Below, one piece after another: positions 1 through 11,260 of a DNA stretch of 64,000 bases. The translations under genes were made by a program, and so were the position numbers. This DNA is from Embiotoca jacksoni (Eukaryota > Chordata > Actinopteri > Embiotocidae), in contig JAKOON010000005.1 in NCBI GenBank assembly GCA_022577435.1, forward strand, positions 8,391,224-8,455,223, given 5' to 3'. A model generated the notes under the pieces. That model ran no database searches and was not told where the DNA came from. It saw nothing but the letters and a program-made list of their open reading frames with translations. The stretch's first letter is position 1; every line of letters begins with the position of its first letter.

Positions 1-1288
1 TTGCAGAGATCTAACCACAATAAAGACAAAAAGCCTTGTCAGGACCCCTTTTGAAAGGACACAATTCCTCTCTAAGGCTTTGTTTTCTAAAAGGAAATTC
101 TATTATATTTATTGCTAAAATTAAAAATGGTTACAGACAATATGAATAAAACTGAAGATAAGCTAAGTTAAGGCAGAATCACATAATGACACACTCATTG
201 CATAGACTTCTAAACACACAAAAAAAAATCACCTCATTTGACCAATTATTTATGATTAAAAGTAACTCATGCAGCCTGAATTGTCAGTTCAGTTTGAAAT
301 TTGACTAAATATAAAACACCAGAACTGAAGAAAGAAAATCCTGGTGCTACTTTGAGAAACCCACTTCAGGTAAACAGTTTGAAACAGTTCATCATTTCAG
401 CAGCTTTTCTGTGCGGAGGTAAACGCAAACAACATTCCAGTCTGATGGTCAATGCATTCCTACTAAAGTAAAGTATAAAATCACATTAGAAAATGCCAAA
501 TATGTTCAGTTTACTTTGTACAAACCTTATTAAGAGGATTGTTTCCACTTAAGTTTATTAGACAGGAATATGTAATTTGTATAATCATATTCATATGACT
601 GTTTCTTTACACAGAAATTCAAATATTTATAAACTGCTCACTTTAATTTTGCATTGCTCAACTCACCGCTGCAGCTCTGTCTTGTGTGACTTTTTAATGC
701 CCACAAAACTGCTTTCATGTGGCGGCAGTGGGTAGCCTGTGGTGATGTGGAGGTTGTAAAGCTTAACGAAGGGTTTGCTGCACTGCAAAAAATACTCAAG
801 CACCATATCGCACAAGTCACTGAATGTTATTTGAACTTTAAACTAGGTAAATATTTTTTAAAAAGAGAACATCCTAAAACAAATCCAGAAAGAAGAAAAG
901 CAACACTTCAAGGCCTTTTTAATTGTTTTTACGCATCTTGATCCAACACACAGTTTCAAGAAAATACTTCTTATCACATTAATTTTCACTGGATATAGTT
1001 TAATTTAAAGTGTTCATTGTTTATCTCATAATTATGGTTTTAGAGGAAAAATGTGTCTTCAAACGTATGACCATACTGAAAAACAGTTGTGTGTCTTGTT
1101 TTTTGCAGTGCATCCGCTTTACGCACACACGGTCTGAAATTCGATTCGAGTTTAAAAAGCCCCGACAGGAGTTTCAAGTCAGAGAGCAACGGGTAGGCAT
1201 CAAGTAGCTCCATATACGGAATGGAGAGGCACTTCACAGCCTCTCTGTAATGTAATGTATCTGCTAGGGCGCACAGAGGGGCAGTGCC
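1..1288 (+). other. 5' flank and probable leader of avpr1a
   Basis: AT-rich DNA with no supportable coding exon. The part nearest the gene (about 1108-1288) is less AT-rich. A pyrimidine tract ending in TTTTTTGCAG at about 1108 could be a splice acceptor for an upstream non-coding exon, or simply lie upstream of the start of transcription. No transcription start can be fixed from sequence alone. The rest (1-1000) shows short A/T runs and nothing else recognisable. Confidence 0.5.
1151..1158 (+). promoter_or_regulatory. TATA-like box candidate for avpr1a
   Basis: TTTAAAAA lies about 135 bp upstream of the first receptor ATG, followed by a more GC-rich stretch. Spacing and composition would suit a TATA-variant promoter starting near 1180, but the motif is short and common in AT-rich DNA. 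If the acceptor-like site at 1108 is used instead, this position is 5' UTR and the box is meaningless. Confidence 0.25.
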
Positions 1289-1319
1289 ATGCACACTCCT
1301 GACCATGTGCTGCTCCTGA
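1221..1319 (+). promoter_or_regulatory. Cluster of four short upstream/overlapping ORFs in the avpr1a leader
   Basis: Reading the + strand gives a 9-codon uORF (1221-1250; G at -3 and G at +4, a good Kozak context), then an immediate start-stop ATG TAA (1250-1255), then a 15-codon uORF (1255-1302) that overlaps the 1289 ATG out of frame. A 4-codon ORF (1305-1319) lies between the two candidate receptor starts. Stops and starts abut one another. If transcribed, this arrangement would be expected to limit initiation at 1289 and could favour reinitiation at 1364. uORF control has been described for the related mammalian V1b receptor; its use here is inference. Confidence 0.55.
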
Positions 1320-2237
1320 GCGGAGACAATCAATCTCTAATTTTCAGTCTCACTAATGACCTAATGAAGGGAACACTTGGAAACAGCACCGTTCCCCCGA
1401 ATGGATCCGATCCGTTCGCGAGAAACGAGGAGGTGGCCCAAATTGAGATCATGGTCCTGAGCATCACCTTCGTGGTTGCTGTGATTGGGAACGTGAGCGT
1501 CTTGTTGGCGATGTACAACACAAAGAAGAAGATGTCGCGGATGCACCTATTCATCAAACACCTGAGCCTGGCTGACCTAGTGGTCGCCTTCTTTCAGGTG
1601 CTGCCGCAGCTCTGCTGGGAAATCACCTACCGTTTCTACGGTCCAGACTTTCTCTGCAGGATAGTGAAGCACCTCCAGGTGATGGGTATGTTTGCATCCA
1701 CCTACATGATGGTGATGATGACCCTGGACCGTTACATCGCCATCTGCCACCCTTTGAAAACCCTCCAGCAGCCCACCCAGCGCTCACACATCATGATCAT
1801 TTCCACGTGGATGTGCAGCCTGGTGCTCAGCACCCCGCAGTACTTCATCTTCTCCCTGAGCGAGATTAAGAACGGCTCGGACGTTTACGACTGCTGGGCG
1901 CACTTTGTCGAGCCCTGGGGCGCCAAGGCGTACATCACCTGGATAACGGTGGGCATCTTCCTCGTGCCTGTGGTCATTCTCATGATGTGCTACGGGTTCA
2001 TCTGTCACAGCATATGGAAAAATATCAAGTACAAGAAGAGGAAAACGATGGCTGGTGCTGCGAGTAAGAACGGGCTGATTGGGAAGAATTCAGTCAGCAG
2101 TGTCACAACTATATCGAGAGCCAAACTGAGGACCGTTAAAATGACTTTTGTGATTGTTCTGGCGTACATTGTCTGCTGGGCTCCGTTCTTCATCGTGCAG
2201 ATGTGGTCTGTGTGGGATGAAAACTTCCAGTGGGCAG
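1289..2237 (+). CDS. avpr1a: avpr1a coding exon 1 (N-terminus to TM6)
   Basis: Open from the ATG at 1289 through TM6, ending ...TGG GCA G with a consensus donor GTGAGTGC at 2238. Codon phase is 1, so the split codon becomes GAT (Asp317) when joined to exon 2. The start is uncertain. 1289 has G at -3 but is overlapped by a uORF; 1364 (MKGTLGNST) has C at -3 and G at +4. The region homologous to the human NEE(L/V)A block begins only at residue 46, so homology does not decide between them. Confidence 0.92.
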
Positions 2238-3301
2238 GTGAGTGCTGAAGAAATTCAGATGTTAATATTTTCTTAACTTTAAACTTGCACTGCTTTAGTA
2301 ATGATGTGATAACAGCCAGAGAATAGAAACACGGAGGCAGCCCTTTAAAAAAAAAAAAATGCGCAAAGAAATATCCAAATGCGCACAGCCTTTAGGCACG
2401 AACGTATTTTTCGAGCAAAACCACAAATGTGTGTGAATAGAACAAATGTAAATAGAATCCACAAAATAAATTCGTTTACTCTAATTTGTTGTTTACATGT
2501 CACTTCATATAGTATAGTGCAGCACTGGGAATCTTTCACAGGAAACACTCTTGTAACAAGTTACAAGAAAATATCAGGTGCTCTGATATCATAACCCCCA
2601 TATTCAAATAATAAACAACCCACCAGAATTTTAAACTCATCATCTGTGAAACATGTTTACATTTCACTTAACACCAACTTCAATCTTATATTCTGTCTAC
2701 ATTTTTTTTTTTTTTTACCTCAAAACAGTAGTTTGTCTTCTGTTTTGTGTCAGTGACCGTTACTTCCCTATTTTGAACTATGATCTTGAGAGAAGGTCAA
2801 AGCACCTGGCAGGCAGATAACTTCACTCTATCAGGAAAACCACACTTATTTTTACAAACTTGTGTATTTGGCAGATTTTCTTTTCTTTAAAGAAACATTA
2901 GAATCTCCCTTCAAACATCAGAGGAACTGAGATAGACAGGCAGTTCTGCAGCCTGGCCTGTACCAGATGGTTTGCAGATTAATCATCCTTTTCCTCTTTC
3001 CTCTCTCTGTTCTCTAGATTCTGAGAACACAGCAGTAACTCTGTCTGCACTCCTTGCCAGTCTCAACAGCTGCTGTAACCCGTGGATATACATGATCTTC
3101 AGCGGTCACCTCCTCCAGGATTTTCTGCACTGCTTCTCTTGCTGGCACAAAATAAACACCAACTTCAAGAAAGAAGACTCAGACAGCAGCCTCCGCAGGA
3201 CAACACTGCTCACTAAGATGACCAATCGGAGCCCTACGGGCAGCACTGGCAACTGGAGAGAGTTAGATAATTCTCCCAAGTCCTCAATTCAGGCTGAGTA
3301 A
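1289..3301 (+). CDS. avpr1a: Arginine vasotocin/vasopressin receptor, V1a type (two exons, 1289-2237 and 3018-3301)
   Basis: Class A GPCR that binds vasotocin/vasopressin at the plasma membrane; the family signals mainly through Gq, phospholipase C and calcium. The spliced product is 410 aa from the ATG at 1289, or 385 aa from an in-frame ATG at 1364. The human V1a receptor has 418. Visible features are N-glycosylation sequons near residues 14, 32 and 38, TM1 from about 52, and the SRMHLF(I)KHLSLADL block. FFQVLPQ in TM2, DRYIAICHPLKTLQQP at TM3 (DRY 147-149) and cysteines 123 and 202 for the ECL2 disulfide are also present. YIVCWAPFFIVQMWSVWD lies in TM6 and NPWIY at 337-341 in TM7. A C-terminal Cys pair could be palmitoylated, and the tail is Ser/Thr-rich. 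The wording matches V1a better than oxytocin, V1b or V2 receptors. Teleosts often keep two V1a copies; I cannot say which this is. The next gene, ppm1h, is the same neighbour as in mammals. Confidence 0.93.
2238..3017 (+). other. avpr1a intron 1 (780 bp)
   Basis: GT-AG intron, donor GTGAGTGC and acceptor TTCTCTAG preceded by a strong pyrimidine tract. The position between TM6 and TM7 is the conserved intron position of the vasopressin/oxytocin receptor family. Contents are AT-rich with A and T runs (about 2346-2360 and 2702-2716); no other feature was seen. Confidence 0.9.
3018..3301 (+). CDS. avpr1a: avpr1a coding exon 2 (TM7 and cytoplasmic tail)
   Basis: Begins ATTCTGAGAAC after the acceptor and encodes DSENTAVTLSALLASLNSCC, then NPWIYMIFSGHLLQD, matching TM7 and helix 8 of V1a receptors. 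The tail contains KKEDSDSS and NRSPTGSTGNW, echoing the KEDTDS and NRSPTNSTG words of the human tail. The stop TAA is at 3299-3301. Confidence 0.93.
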
Positions 3302-4054
3302 ACACGTCTGACAGTGGCATCAACATATACGAGCAGAGTCATTTTAACTTTGGCCATGACTGAGAGGGATTGAAATGTCCCTCAGACTTGAAGATTATAG
3401 GAAAAAAAAAAAAAAAAAAAAAAAAGCGTTTTGCAACTAAATCATGCAACAGAGTAAAGAGACGTAGAGGAGGTTGAAAATTTGCAACAAAAACACAAAA
3501 TATGGAAACATTACCTGTGGCTTTTTGGCTGGATTATATGTGCATACATGTTCTTTTTTACATAAACTCAACAAAAATATTATAAAAACATTGAGGAACA
3601 AGGTTCAGCAGCAAAGTGCACACTGATAACTTTGTTTTTAAATCATTCTCTTCAAATTAGTCATAGTCCTTGAAAACTCAAGGTTATGACAGCCCTAAGT
3701 AGTCAAGCAGCACTCAAGTTTATTAGACCCCCCCCAACTGGGGTTCTTTTGGGTTCTTTTAAGAGAAAGCAGTTTTCCAGGAATCCTGATGCTTCTGCTG
3801 GTGGTGTTGCCTCCCTGCAGTGCCGCTGAACACCCTTTCCTGTTCGAGTGTTTATAAAGATAAAACTTATATAGCAGCCAGGAGGTGTGTGGTGCTGAAA
3901 ACAGCTCTTCCAGACCGCGCGTCTCTAAGTAACCATGGCAGTCACCTCATACTTTGTGTTTAATTTTCCATCTTGTTGTTTTTCTTTGAACCACATTTCA
4001 GTGGTTTATAAAATCTGATCCAGACATTTCCTTTGACCTAACACATAAAAGTAA

Positions 4055-4060
4055 AATAAA
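4055..4060 (+). terminator. Polyadenylation signal candidate AATAAA (avpr1a, proximal)
   Basis: AATAAA about 750 bp after the receptor stop codon. The hexamer is common in AT-rich DNA, so this is only a candidate. Confidence 0.3.
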
Positions 4061-5045
4061 AGGACATAAAAACCATAATGGATGTGGGGCTATATTCATG
4101 AATCAGGTCCTTGCAGACATCCATGTTTTTGTAATTTAGTGAAGGGATTGCTTCATGTTGCAGCAGTCAGTCCTTATAGTGGATCCCAAAAAGATTGCTT
4201 TCATTTTTGTTCAGCAGAGGTAAATGGGATCCCCTTGAAAACAGCAGAACGTTCACCCACAAACACACACAGATGGCGTGCAGGGGGGTCTTTGATAAAG
4301 TGACTTTGACCTCTGTTGGTTGATACCTTCCCGCTGTTCCCATGGCTTGCACAAAATGTTGGGAAGAAGCTCACACATTCCACACACAACACGTCAGCGC
4401 ATACTTACTGATTTTTTTTGTCCGACATCCTGCATCATTGGGGGCTTTGTGTTTTGGCTTCATTTGCGCTCCAGACAAAGACAATTTCCTGCACTTTAAT
4501 GTGATGTACAACACCATAATGGTTGTCAGACTACAATGAGAAGCCACAAAAGGACATGTATATTGTATCAAGACTGTATATATAGATAAATGTTGATGTA
4601 TGTGTACTATGTACCTATGTATATTGATTTCTATCCAAGTTTATCATATATTTGTACATAAAAGGCACTAAAATATCTGTAAATATGAGTAACATATGTA
4701 AATTTGGTCAACATGAGTTCTCTTGCTCTGTAATGTTTGTGCACACTGAAAAGAATCTACAACTGTAAATATCCTACAAATTTATGTTGAAAAATACATA
4801 TCGATGTTCTGAACACAACACTGGCCGTGTGTCCTGTCTTGCCCCAATCGTGACATTGAAGATTTCTTTGTTTATGCTTCAAGCAGTTGCTCCACAACCA
4901 CAGAAATTGATGTGTTGTTTTTGCTGAAAATTTAGCAATTTTGAACTTATATCTGCGGCCAAACTAAGCACTTAAAACCTGCCAAGCTTTGGGATTTTGC
5001 AACAGTATGACTCAGATGAAAATAGCGTGAAGATGAAGTTCTTTT

Positions 5046-5051
5046 AATAAA
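5046..5051 (+). terminator. Polyadenylation signal candidate AATAAA (avpr1a, distal)
   Basis: AATAAA about 1.75 kb after the stop, followed within 40 bp by a T/G-containing stretch (CTTGTCAAAGTTGTC). A plausible distal end of the receptor transcript, unproven. Confidence 0.35.
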
Positions 5052-6164
5052 AAGCTTCTTGTCAAAGTTGTCCACCCCGGAGACCTTAAAACATATTGAC
5101 AGATAATGTAAAAGCCTCTAATAATGTAAACGCTACAATAGAAATGTTGGTACCTTGTGTCATATTAATTGATTAATACATCAATACAGTTAAAGGTCAG
5201 TTCCCCTCATGTTTGGAACAAACAAAACAAAAACAAATAACAGCAAAACTGAATTTTGCCTTTCAAGTTTATACAATTTTAGAGAATTCCGAGAAATAAC
5301 TAAACTTTTCAGTCAATACAGTTTCATTTGTTTTCTTGCAGAGACTTAGGTGAGACGATCAATACCACTCTCCAGTATGCACATTAAATATGAGAAGCCG
5401 TGAGCAATAGTGTGGTAACACCAGGTTAGTCTCGAGCACCTCAGATAAAATTCTAGCAATATTCAAGATCAATGTGAAATCATAATGCATTTAATATACC
5501 CATCAGTCCACCAGAGGATACCATGTCAGTGTCACATTTTGCCTCGCCTGGGCGTGAAAAAAAACCACAAGTGGTTTAGGCACCTTGTGGTGAGGTTTAA
5601 AAAAAGATCATGGGTTGGTTTATTTGTGACGCAGTCGCAATTTACTGTTAGGAATAAGTCATTTTACATTATATCCATCAAGTTAAATACATTACATTGT
5701 GTAAATAATTTACATGTTGACTTTTAAATGTTCATCTACTCCAGCACCAGTTGTCTGGGTGGAAGTCTTGTGTTTAGTCTGTCTAATCCCCGACCTCCCT
5801 CCTACTTGGACTTTATCACTCTTGGTACCTCATCACATCACTTCTTCTTCAACCCTGCTCATACATGTGTGTACTTATCACAGCTGGGGAGGGAAAACAT
5901 GACTAACACGGTATCTTCTTGCAGACACACTTTGGCATAATAATGGGCTGCCAAGACACATAGCTTAAAGTCGAGGCAAAAAAAGCAAAAATCAGATTAA
6001 ACAGCTCAATACAGTAGAGGTAAGAGTTGAACAAATATTTGTCTTTAATTAAACTGAGGTGAACCTTTAACTGTCTATTCAATTCCATCTGGAGTCCAAT
6101 TTCATTTGACTGTTTAATGATAATAATATTGCTCAACTGCATAAGAAATTATGTTATTAAGTTT

Positions 6165-6485
6165 TTCTGTTTCCTGCCGACACACTTCTAATAAAATGAT
6201 AACTGTGTAATGGAATAATGTAGTTATATTACCTCACCCAGCAAAATATCAGCTTCTTTATTGTATTAGTTACTCATCTGAACATTTTAAAGAGTTTAGT
6301 GAAGGATTACTTTACCAGAATTATTACATTATTCTGTTTCCTGCCGACACACTTCTAATAAAATGATAACTGTGTAATGGAATACTGTAGTTATATTACC
6401 TCATCCAGCAAAATATCAGCTTCTTTATTGTATTAGTTACTCATCTGAACATTTTAAAGAGTTTAGTGAAGGATTAGTTTACCAG
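6165..6485. repeat. Local tandem duplication, period 167 bp
   Basis: Copy 1 is 6165-6318 and copy 2 is 6332-6485, separated by 13 bp that differ. Over the 154 compared bases I count three substitutions (AATAATG/AATACTG, CACCC/CATCC, TTACT/TTAGT). Both copies start TTCTGTTTCCTGCCGACAC and end TTTACCAG. The high identity suggests a recent duplication. No coding potential. Confidence 0.95.
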
Positions 6486-7881
6486 CCACATGTCATATTA
6501 GCATTTGGAACAAGTATGGTATCTACATCACTCAGAATGAGTGTTGATAATGACCATTTTCAGATTTTCCCTCACCTCCCAACCCTTATGGGTTTTTGAG
6601 ATATGGTTCAATTGATCTTTGAGGGGAATGTCTGCAGGGTGTTATATGAGTCCTTCAGATAGTGCAGAATGAGTCGAGACCTGCCATATAGCATGGTGGG
6701 GGTCCTTGTCAGCAATAAAAAGGAGAATAAAATATTAAGCATCAGTCAATCCCAACAGGTATCACATAAGATCATGCAGCTACCGGCTCTTTTTTTTAAT
6801 GCGGTATGAAAAGAGAATTGCTGTAGTTATGATGGATGTACCTCAAATTCCAAGGATAGCGCGCGCTCTGCATCTCATTAGACATGTCAGTCATGAAGTA
6901 TGCCTGTGACTGATGACCTGAAGTCCTGATCATGTTAGCATGGCCAGCTTTTCAGAGTCTAGACGGAGGAAATACCTCAGAAGGTATAGTGGCTGAGTTT
7001 CTCCAGAGACTCTGAAGCTCCAACTCAGGGAGCCAAAAAACAGGCCGGTCTTATTTCAAGGGCTGTAAAAATAGTAGCATGGGCATGAAAGAGTCTCTTT
7101 TTTACCTAAAAGTGGATTTTATGTCAACAAAAACAGACACATTTCTTTCATTAGATTTTTGACTCTGAAATAAAATGCGTGAACACTCTGCAATTGATCA
7201 GTTTCGTCATTGGTTTCTTTTGCACTTGGATAACTTGGATAAAATTGATCAGAAAATCAATTTCACTTTAGTCTCTTAATACTGAGCTGCTCGTGAGATG
7301 AATCAAGTAAGAAAAATTAATGGCTCCAGCAGAGGCCTGTAAGGAGGAACAGACATAAATACCATCATACCCTTTGTGTGTTTTATGAATCGATACCTCA
7401 GGGAGAAACAGAGGTGGAAGGATGTCAGCGAAAGGTTTGAATGAAGCAGTATTCGGCAGAGATGTGAGCTGCACATGCATAAGAAGGTCATTTTCTTTCC
7501 TGGGTCACCTTGGAGGAAACACTTAACACGTTTTTCACTCAAACATCTCTTAGGCATGAAATCAGATTCCAGTTTGCTGTTTCTTGACAAACCCTTCACT
7601 ATCTTTCAGTGGAAAAACAAAAGCCTGCTCATCATATAGAACTGGCTGTAAGAATACTTAATGACCCTGCAGCCTAGAAAAACATCATGATCCTGCCAAG
7701 TGTGGGACTAATGCCAAGAAGATAGACACTTCCTTTCTTAGAAAACAACTTCCACCATATTTTCCTTATGGGAAACAAGTCTTGTTTTCTGTTAACAATT
7801 GTGTCCACAGCTGGCTTCCCTCCACCTGACACCCCAGCCTTTCCTCAACCTGATGCAGAAATTGCCAGTGTAAACGAAACA

Positions 7882-7886
<5 letters not shown>

Positions 7887-7917
<31 letters not shown>
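7887..7917 (+). repeat. Poly(A) tract, 31 A
   Basis: Uninterrupted A31. It follows no recognisable retrocopy, so I treat it as a simple repeat. Confidence 0.95.
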
Positions 7918-7920
<3 letters not shown>

Positions 7921-9678
7921 AGGCAAGTGTTTACAAAGTTTCCATTCTGGCAGGTGTTCATTTTTAGCTATTTGAGGGGATGTGCAGTTTTTTGGCTTCA
8001 TTCATCTGGACTTGGTCATTGATAACATAGCCAACCAGAGGTGTGCCTTTGTGGAGCAGACATGAACAAGTCTTTGATAGAGGAGGTTCTGTCAGTAATC
8101 TTATCAGATGTGTTAGATGAGATGAGGCCTTCTCAGCGTATCTGCCTCCATTACATACAGCCTTGCTCTTCCTGCTCCATTGTTCTCCTTCTAGTGTCCT
8201 TGAAGCTAACACACATTCCTATTTCGGGGTCATTTGATTCATGCAAACAGGTAAAAAATGCCAGTACACAAAATTTGGAAGATGATTAAACATCATTGTC
8301 CTGGACTTCACACTTCACATCCTGGCAGACTGGAATAACAGAAAGAAAACTGCCAACAAAGAAGCAAGAATCACTTCATATTCATAGTGGTGCCCTGATA
8401 ACTGTCGCAGTGTAACTTCTTCTTCTGTAACGTTGATCTCTACTGAAAGCTTGAAAGACTTACAGTGCCCTTTTTTTTTTTCAATTACACTGTCACCAAG
8501 CTTCACAGAGACTGCACAGCTGTACAACTATTGTCTACTTTCAGCCTCATCTGTCAGCAGACCTCTTGGGTCAGCACAGGGCCTATAATTTATTGTTTCC
8601 TCATAAAGTATTTTATTCCTGGTATTTGTTGCTGAGGCCCTCAAAAGACAGTGCAAGGGAATTCAAATCCTAATCAAGTTCATGACCTTTGATTATAGTG
8701 AAGGCATTCTTTCCTTTTCCCTCACCATATCTTGATACGTAAACTGAATTCCCTTTGCACTAAAGGGAAATAAAAATACTATCAAACAAAAAGCAATCCT
8801 TTGAACAACAAGTAAGCAGTAAAGCTATATTAAACACACCACACTAGAAATATTTTGCAACAGAAGACTGCAAATGATGAGTGCTCTGAATGTGTTGTTG
8901 TTAACATGCATGGTAGTGTTGGGAAAATTTGCGCAATAGGAAGCATGCTAGAAAAGTATTGTTGTAAAAATGCTGTGAGAATATCATGCAATGTTCTAGT
9001 AATGTTTTCCCTAAGTTTGAGAAATACATCAGTGTATGTAATTGGTGAAGGGTTTTGGGGTCTTCCCTCAAGAAAATTGTACTTTTACATTTTCCATCCA
9101 AAAATATGCCTTTCATTTAATTACTATTACCATAACTGTGTAAAATCTTCCTAAAATTTGGAAAAGTGAGCGCAGATGATAAACATTCAAAAAGGTTACA
9201 GGCAAAACTTGCTAAAGAAGTTCACGGCTACAACATAAGATAAGAGTTGTGATAATAAAATGTCTTAAGCCTTACAACAGTAGGGAAAGCCCTGTTTTTT
9301 TTTTTTTTTCCCAAAGTGTTTTTCTTCAAGGCTGGATAAAATACTCCAAAAACATCCTCTTTTTTTTTCTTTTTTTTTTTTAAATGTTCCCAGTTACTAT
9401 GTTTCTATTTTCTAGTTATGCTCTCGAAACAAACATTATTCAAATGTTTCTAGTAACCTTCTTAAAGTGTTTTTGAAATGTTTTTAGTGAATGTTACTCT
9501 ACTCTCCAAGAGGAATATTCTGGTAACAACAAAAAAATGTAAACTGCAAGCAGTGATATGTGGGCCCTCGCACGCTGCACGTGGTCTCCACGACACCGGC
9601 TCCCTGACGTGCACCGCCTAAGGACCCGCATTTCCCCGCTTAAAGTTGCATTTTTTTTTTTTGTCTCGTTTCCTATCT

Positions 9679-9694
9679 CCAGCAGAGGGCGCTA
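9679..9694 (+). promoter_or_regulatory. CTCF-type motif in repeat module 1
   Basis: CCAGCAGAGGGCGCTA fits the published CTCF core consensus (CCASYAGRKGGCRS) without mismatch. It lies at the head of the first repeated module of unit A. Binding is inference. Confidence 0.5.
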
Positions 9695-10281
9695 TGACTA
9701 TGAGCGAATATTACCATACAGGTGTCTTCAAGGAGTTGACTGTTATCAAAGATGTAATGTTTGAGGAAGATCGGGATATGTACGTAAAAGTTACAGTCAC
9801 TTGTAGCGTCATGGCGAGATGCTCAAAATGGCCACCACGCCACGGGCACACCGATCGACGAAAACAAATTCATGATGCCGAGAGACTTTTCGGTACATCT
9901 GAGTGTGATACACGTGTCCAACAAATTTGGTGCATGTAGGTGAAACTAGGTGCAGGAGCTGCAGCTTAGGGGGCGCCGGCGAGCCGTTTGGTCACGCCCA
10001 CTCGCAAAACACATCAGATGTATGGTCTCAGCACACCGGATGTATGTGACACGTTTCGTGAGGTTTCAAGCATCCTTTGACCTTAAACATCAACTTCCTG
10101 TGTCACGGCAAGACATCAAACTTTGCCGCATCGTCACGACGATGCCCATTGACAAAGTCGAACGAATTTCTCAATATATCATCAACCACATGTTTCAGCT
10201 ATTCTGATCCCGACTTTAGGTTCATGTGATCAACCAGCTCGATGGAGCATGTGAAAGTATGAAAAGTGTAATTTCCAGTTG

Positions 10282-10297
10282 CCACCAGGGGGCGCTA
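10282..10297 (+). promoter_or_regulatory. CTCF-type motif in repeat module 2
   Basis: CCACCAGGGGGCGCTA matches the strongest form of the CTCF core, in the same orientation and same relative place as the motif at 9679. That implies the motif is part of the repeat module. Binding is inference. Confidence 0.5.
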
Positions 10298-11057
10298 TGA
10301 CTATGAGCGAATATTACCCCACAGGGGTCTTCAGGGCGGGGCTGTTATCATACCTGTGATGTTTGGAGAAGGTCGGTCCATGTACATAAGATTTAAAGCA
10401 ACTTGTAGTTTCATGGCGAGACCCTCAAAATGGCCGCCATGCTACGGGCACACGTATCGACGAAAACAAATTATTTTGATAACTTTTAATGTTAACTGCA
10501 CAGAAAAAATTTCAACTCGGTCCGACAAAATCTGTTGGAGGAGTTCGTTAAAGTACATGTGCGAATCGCCCAAAATGGCGACTAAATTCAAAATGGCGGA
10601 CTTCCTGTCGAGTTGCAATGTAACTTTTTTGTATGTCTCGGTGTGATACACGTGTCCACCGGATTTCGTGGCATCTCTTTAGGGGGCGCTAGCGAGACAT
10701 TTGGCCACGCCCACTCGAGACTCAACTAGAATCCGAAATTTTTCACCAGGAGAGATGTGTGTAAAACCTTTCATGACTGTTTGAATATGATAAAGCCTCC
10801 AAAATTCAATTAAACTTTCAGGAAAAAAAGAATAATAACTTTACGAATAACAATAGGGCTTTCACACCATTGGTGCCTGGGCCCTAATTAAAACTGCAAG
10901 CAGTGATATGCGGGCCCTCGCACGCTGCACGTCGGGGATCCAGCGCTTTTCAGTAACTCAACGCAATTTTGGTCGCATTTGAATGAATATTTGTGGTTGG
11001 TGGAGTTATAGGTTGCGGTGAGCCAAAGATTTGTCACAATGCAGAATATCTCCTGGG

Positions 11058-11120
11058 GAGATTGGTGGTGCAGTAGTTAGCACTGTTGCCTCAGTGTAAA
11101 AGTTTGGGGTTTGAGCCCCC
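11058..11120 (+). repeat. tRNA-like SINE head fragment
   Basis: GTGGTGCAGTAGTTAGCAC followed by TGTTGCCTCA and GGTTTGAGCCCC resembles the A-box/B-box head of the SINE-like element seen more completely at 20255-20605. Truncated after the B-box region. Not a functional tRNA gene: it lacks a clover-leaf and an acceptor stem. Confidence 0.55.
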
Positions 11121-11143
11121 TCTGTCATAACATTTTTTTTAAA

Positions 11144-11260
11144 TGATACTATAGCATGTTGTCCAAATTATTTAAAAAAAAAAAAAAAAATCATACTATA
11201 GCAAAAAGTGACCCAAAATTAATTTTTGGGTCACTTTTTGGACGACATGCTGTAGTATGA
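11144..11260. repeat. Foldback/palindromic sequence inside unit B
   Basis: Bases 11203-11239 form a long hairpin (AAAAAGTGACCCAAAA, short AT loop, TTTTGGGTCACTTTTT). The flanks TCATACTATAGC (11191-11202) and GCTGTAGTATGA (11249-11260) are also complementary apart from one base. The upstream copy 11144-11164 pairs with 11240-11260 at 18 of 21 positions, so alternative stems are possible. It looks like a MITE-type insertion or a self-templated inversion. Confidence 0.75.

Larger units (their letters stand above)
3302..5051 (+). other. Probable avpr1a 3' UTR
   Basis: AT-rich non-coding DNA directly after the stop codon with many TGTAAATAT/TTTA-type words, an A24 run at 3402-3425 and a short C run at 3728. 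No exon or conserved ORF is visible. The extent is inferred from polyadenylation-signal candidates at 4055 and 5046; transcript data would be needed to fix it. Confidence 0.45.
5052..9532. other. Intergenic DNA between avpr1a and the first composite repeat
   Basis: AT-rich sequence without a supportable gene on either strand. All open frames are short, low in conserved words and broken. It holds the duplication at 6165-6485, an A31 run at 7887-7917, and T-rich tracts at 9295-9310 and 9359-9380. I see nothing else that can be named. Confidence 0.6.
9533..10892 (+). repeat. Dispersed teleost repeat, composite unit A
   Basis: Starts with AAACTGCAAGCAGTGATATG then GGGCCCTCGCACGCTGCACG, and ends ATAGGGCTTTCACACC then GGGCCCTAATTA just before a second unit with the same head. 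Inside, a module beginning GAGGGCGCTATGACTATGAG (about 9685) recurs in diverged form at about 10291. Each copy is followed by the same ordered words (ATATTACC, CAAAATGGCC, CACGCCAC/CATGCTAC, GACGAAAACAAATT). Words such as AAAATGGCGGACTTCCTG and GGCCACGCCCACTCG are familiar from teleost interspersed repeats. No transposase or reverse-transcriptase frame is visible, so this is a non-autonomous element or fragment of unassigned class. Confidence 0.75.

Noticed and set aside
9646..10646. Short open frames inside the composite repeat
   Set aside because: They do not agree between the two module copies and show no domain; the repeat appears non-coding.
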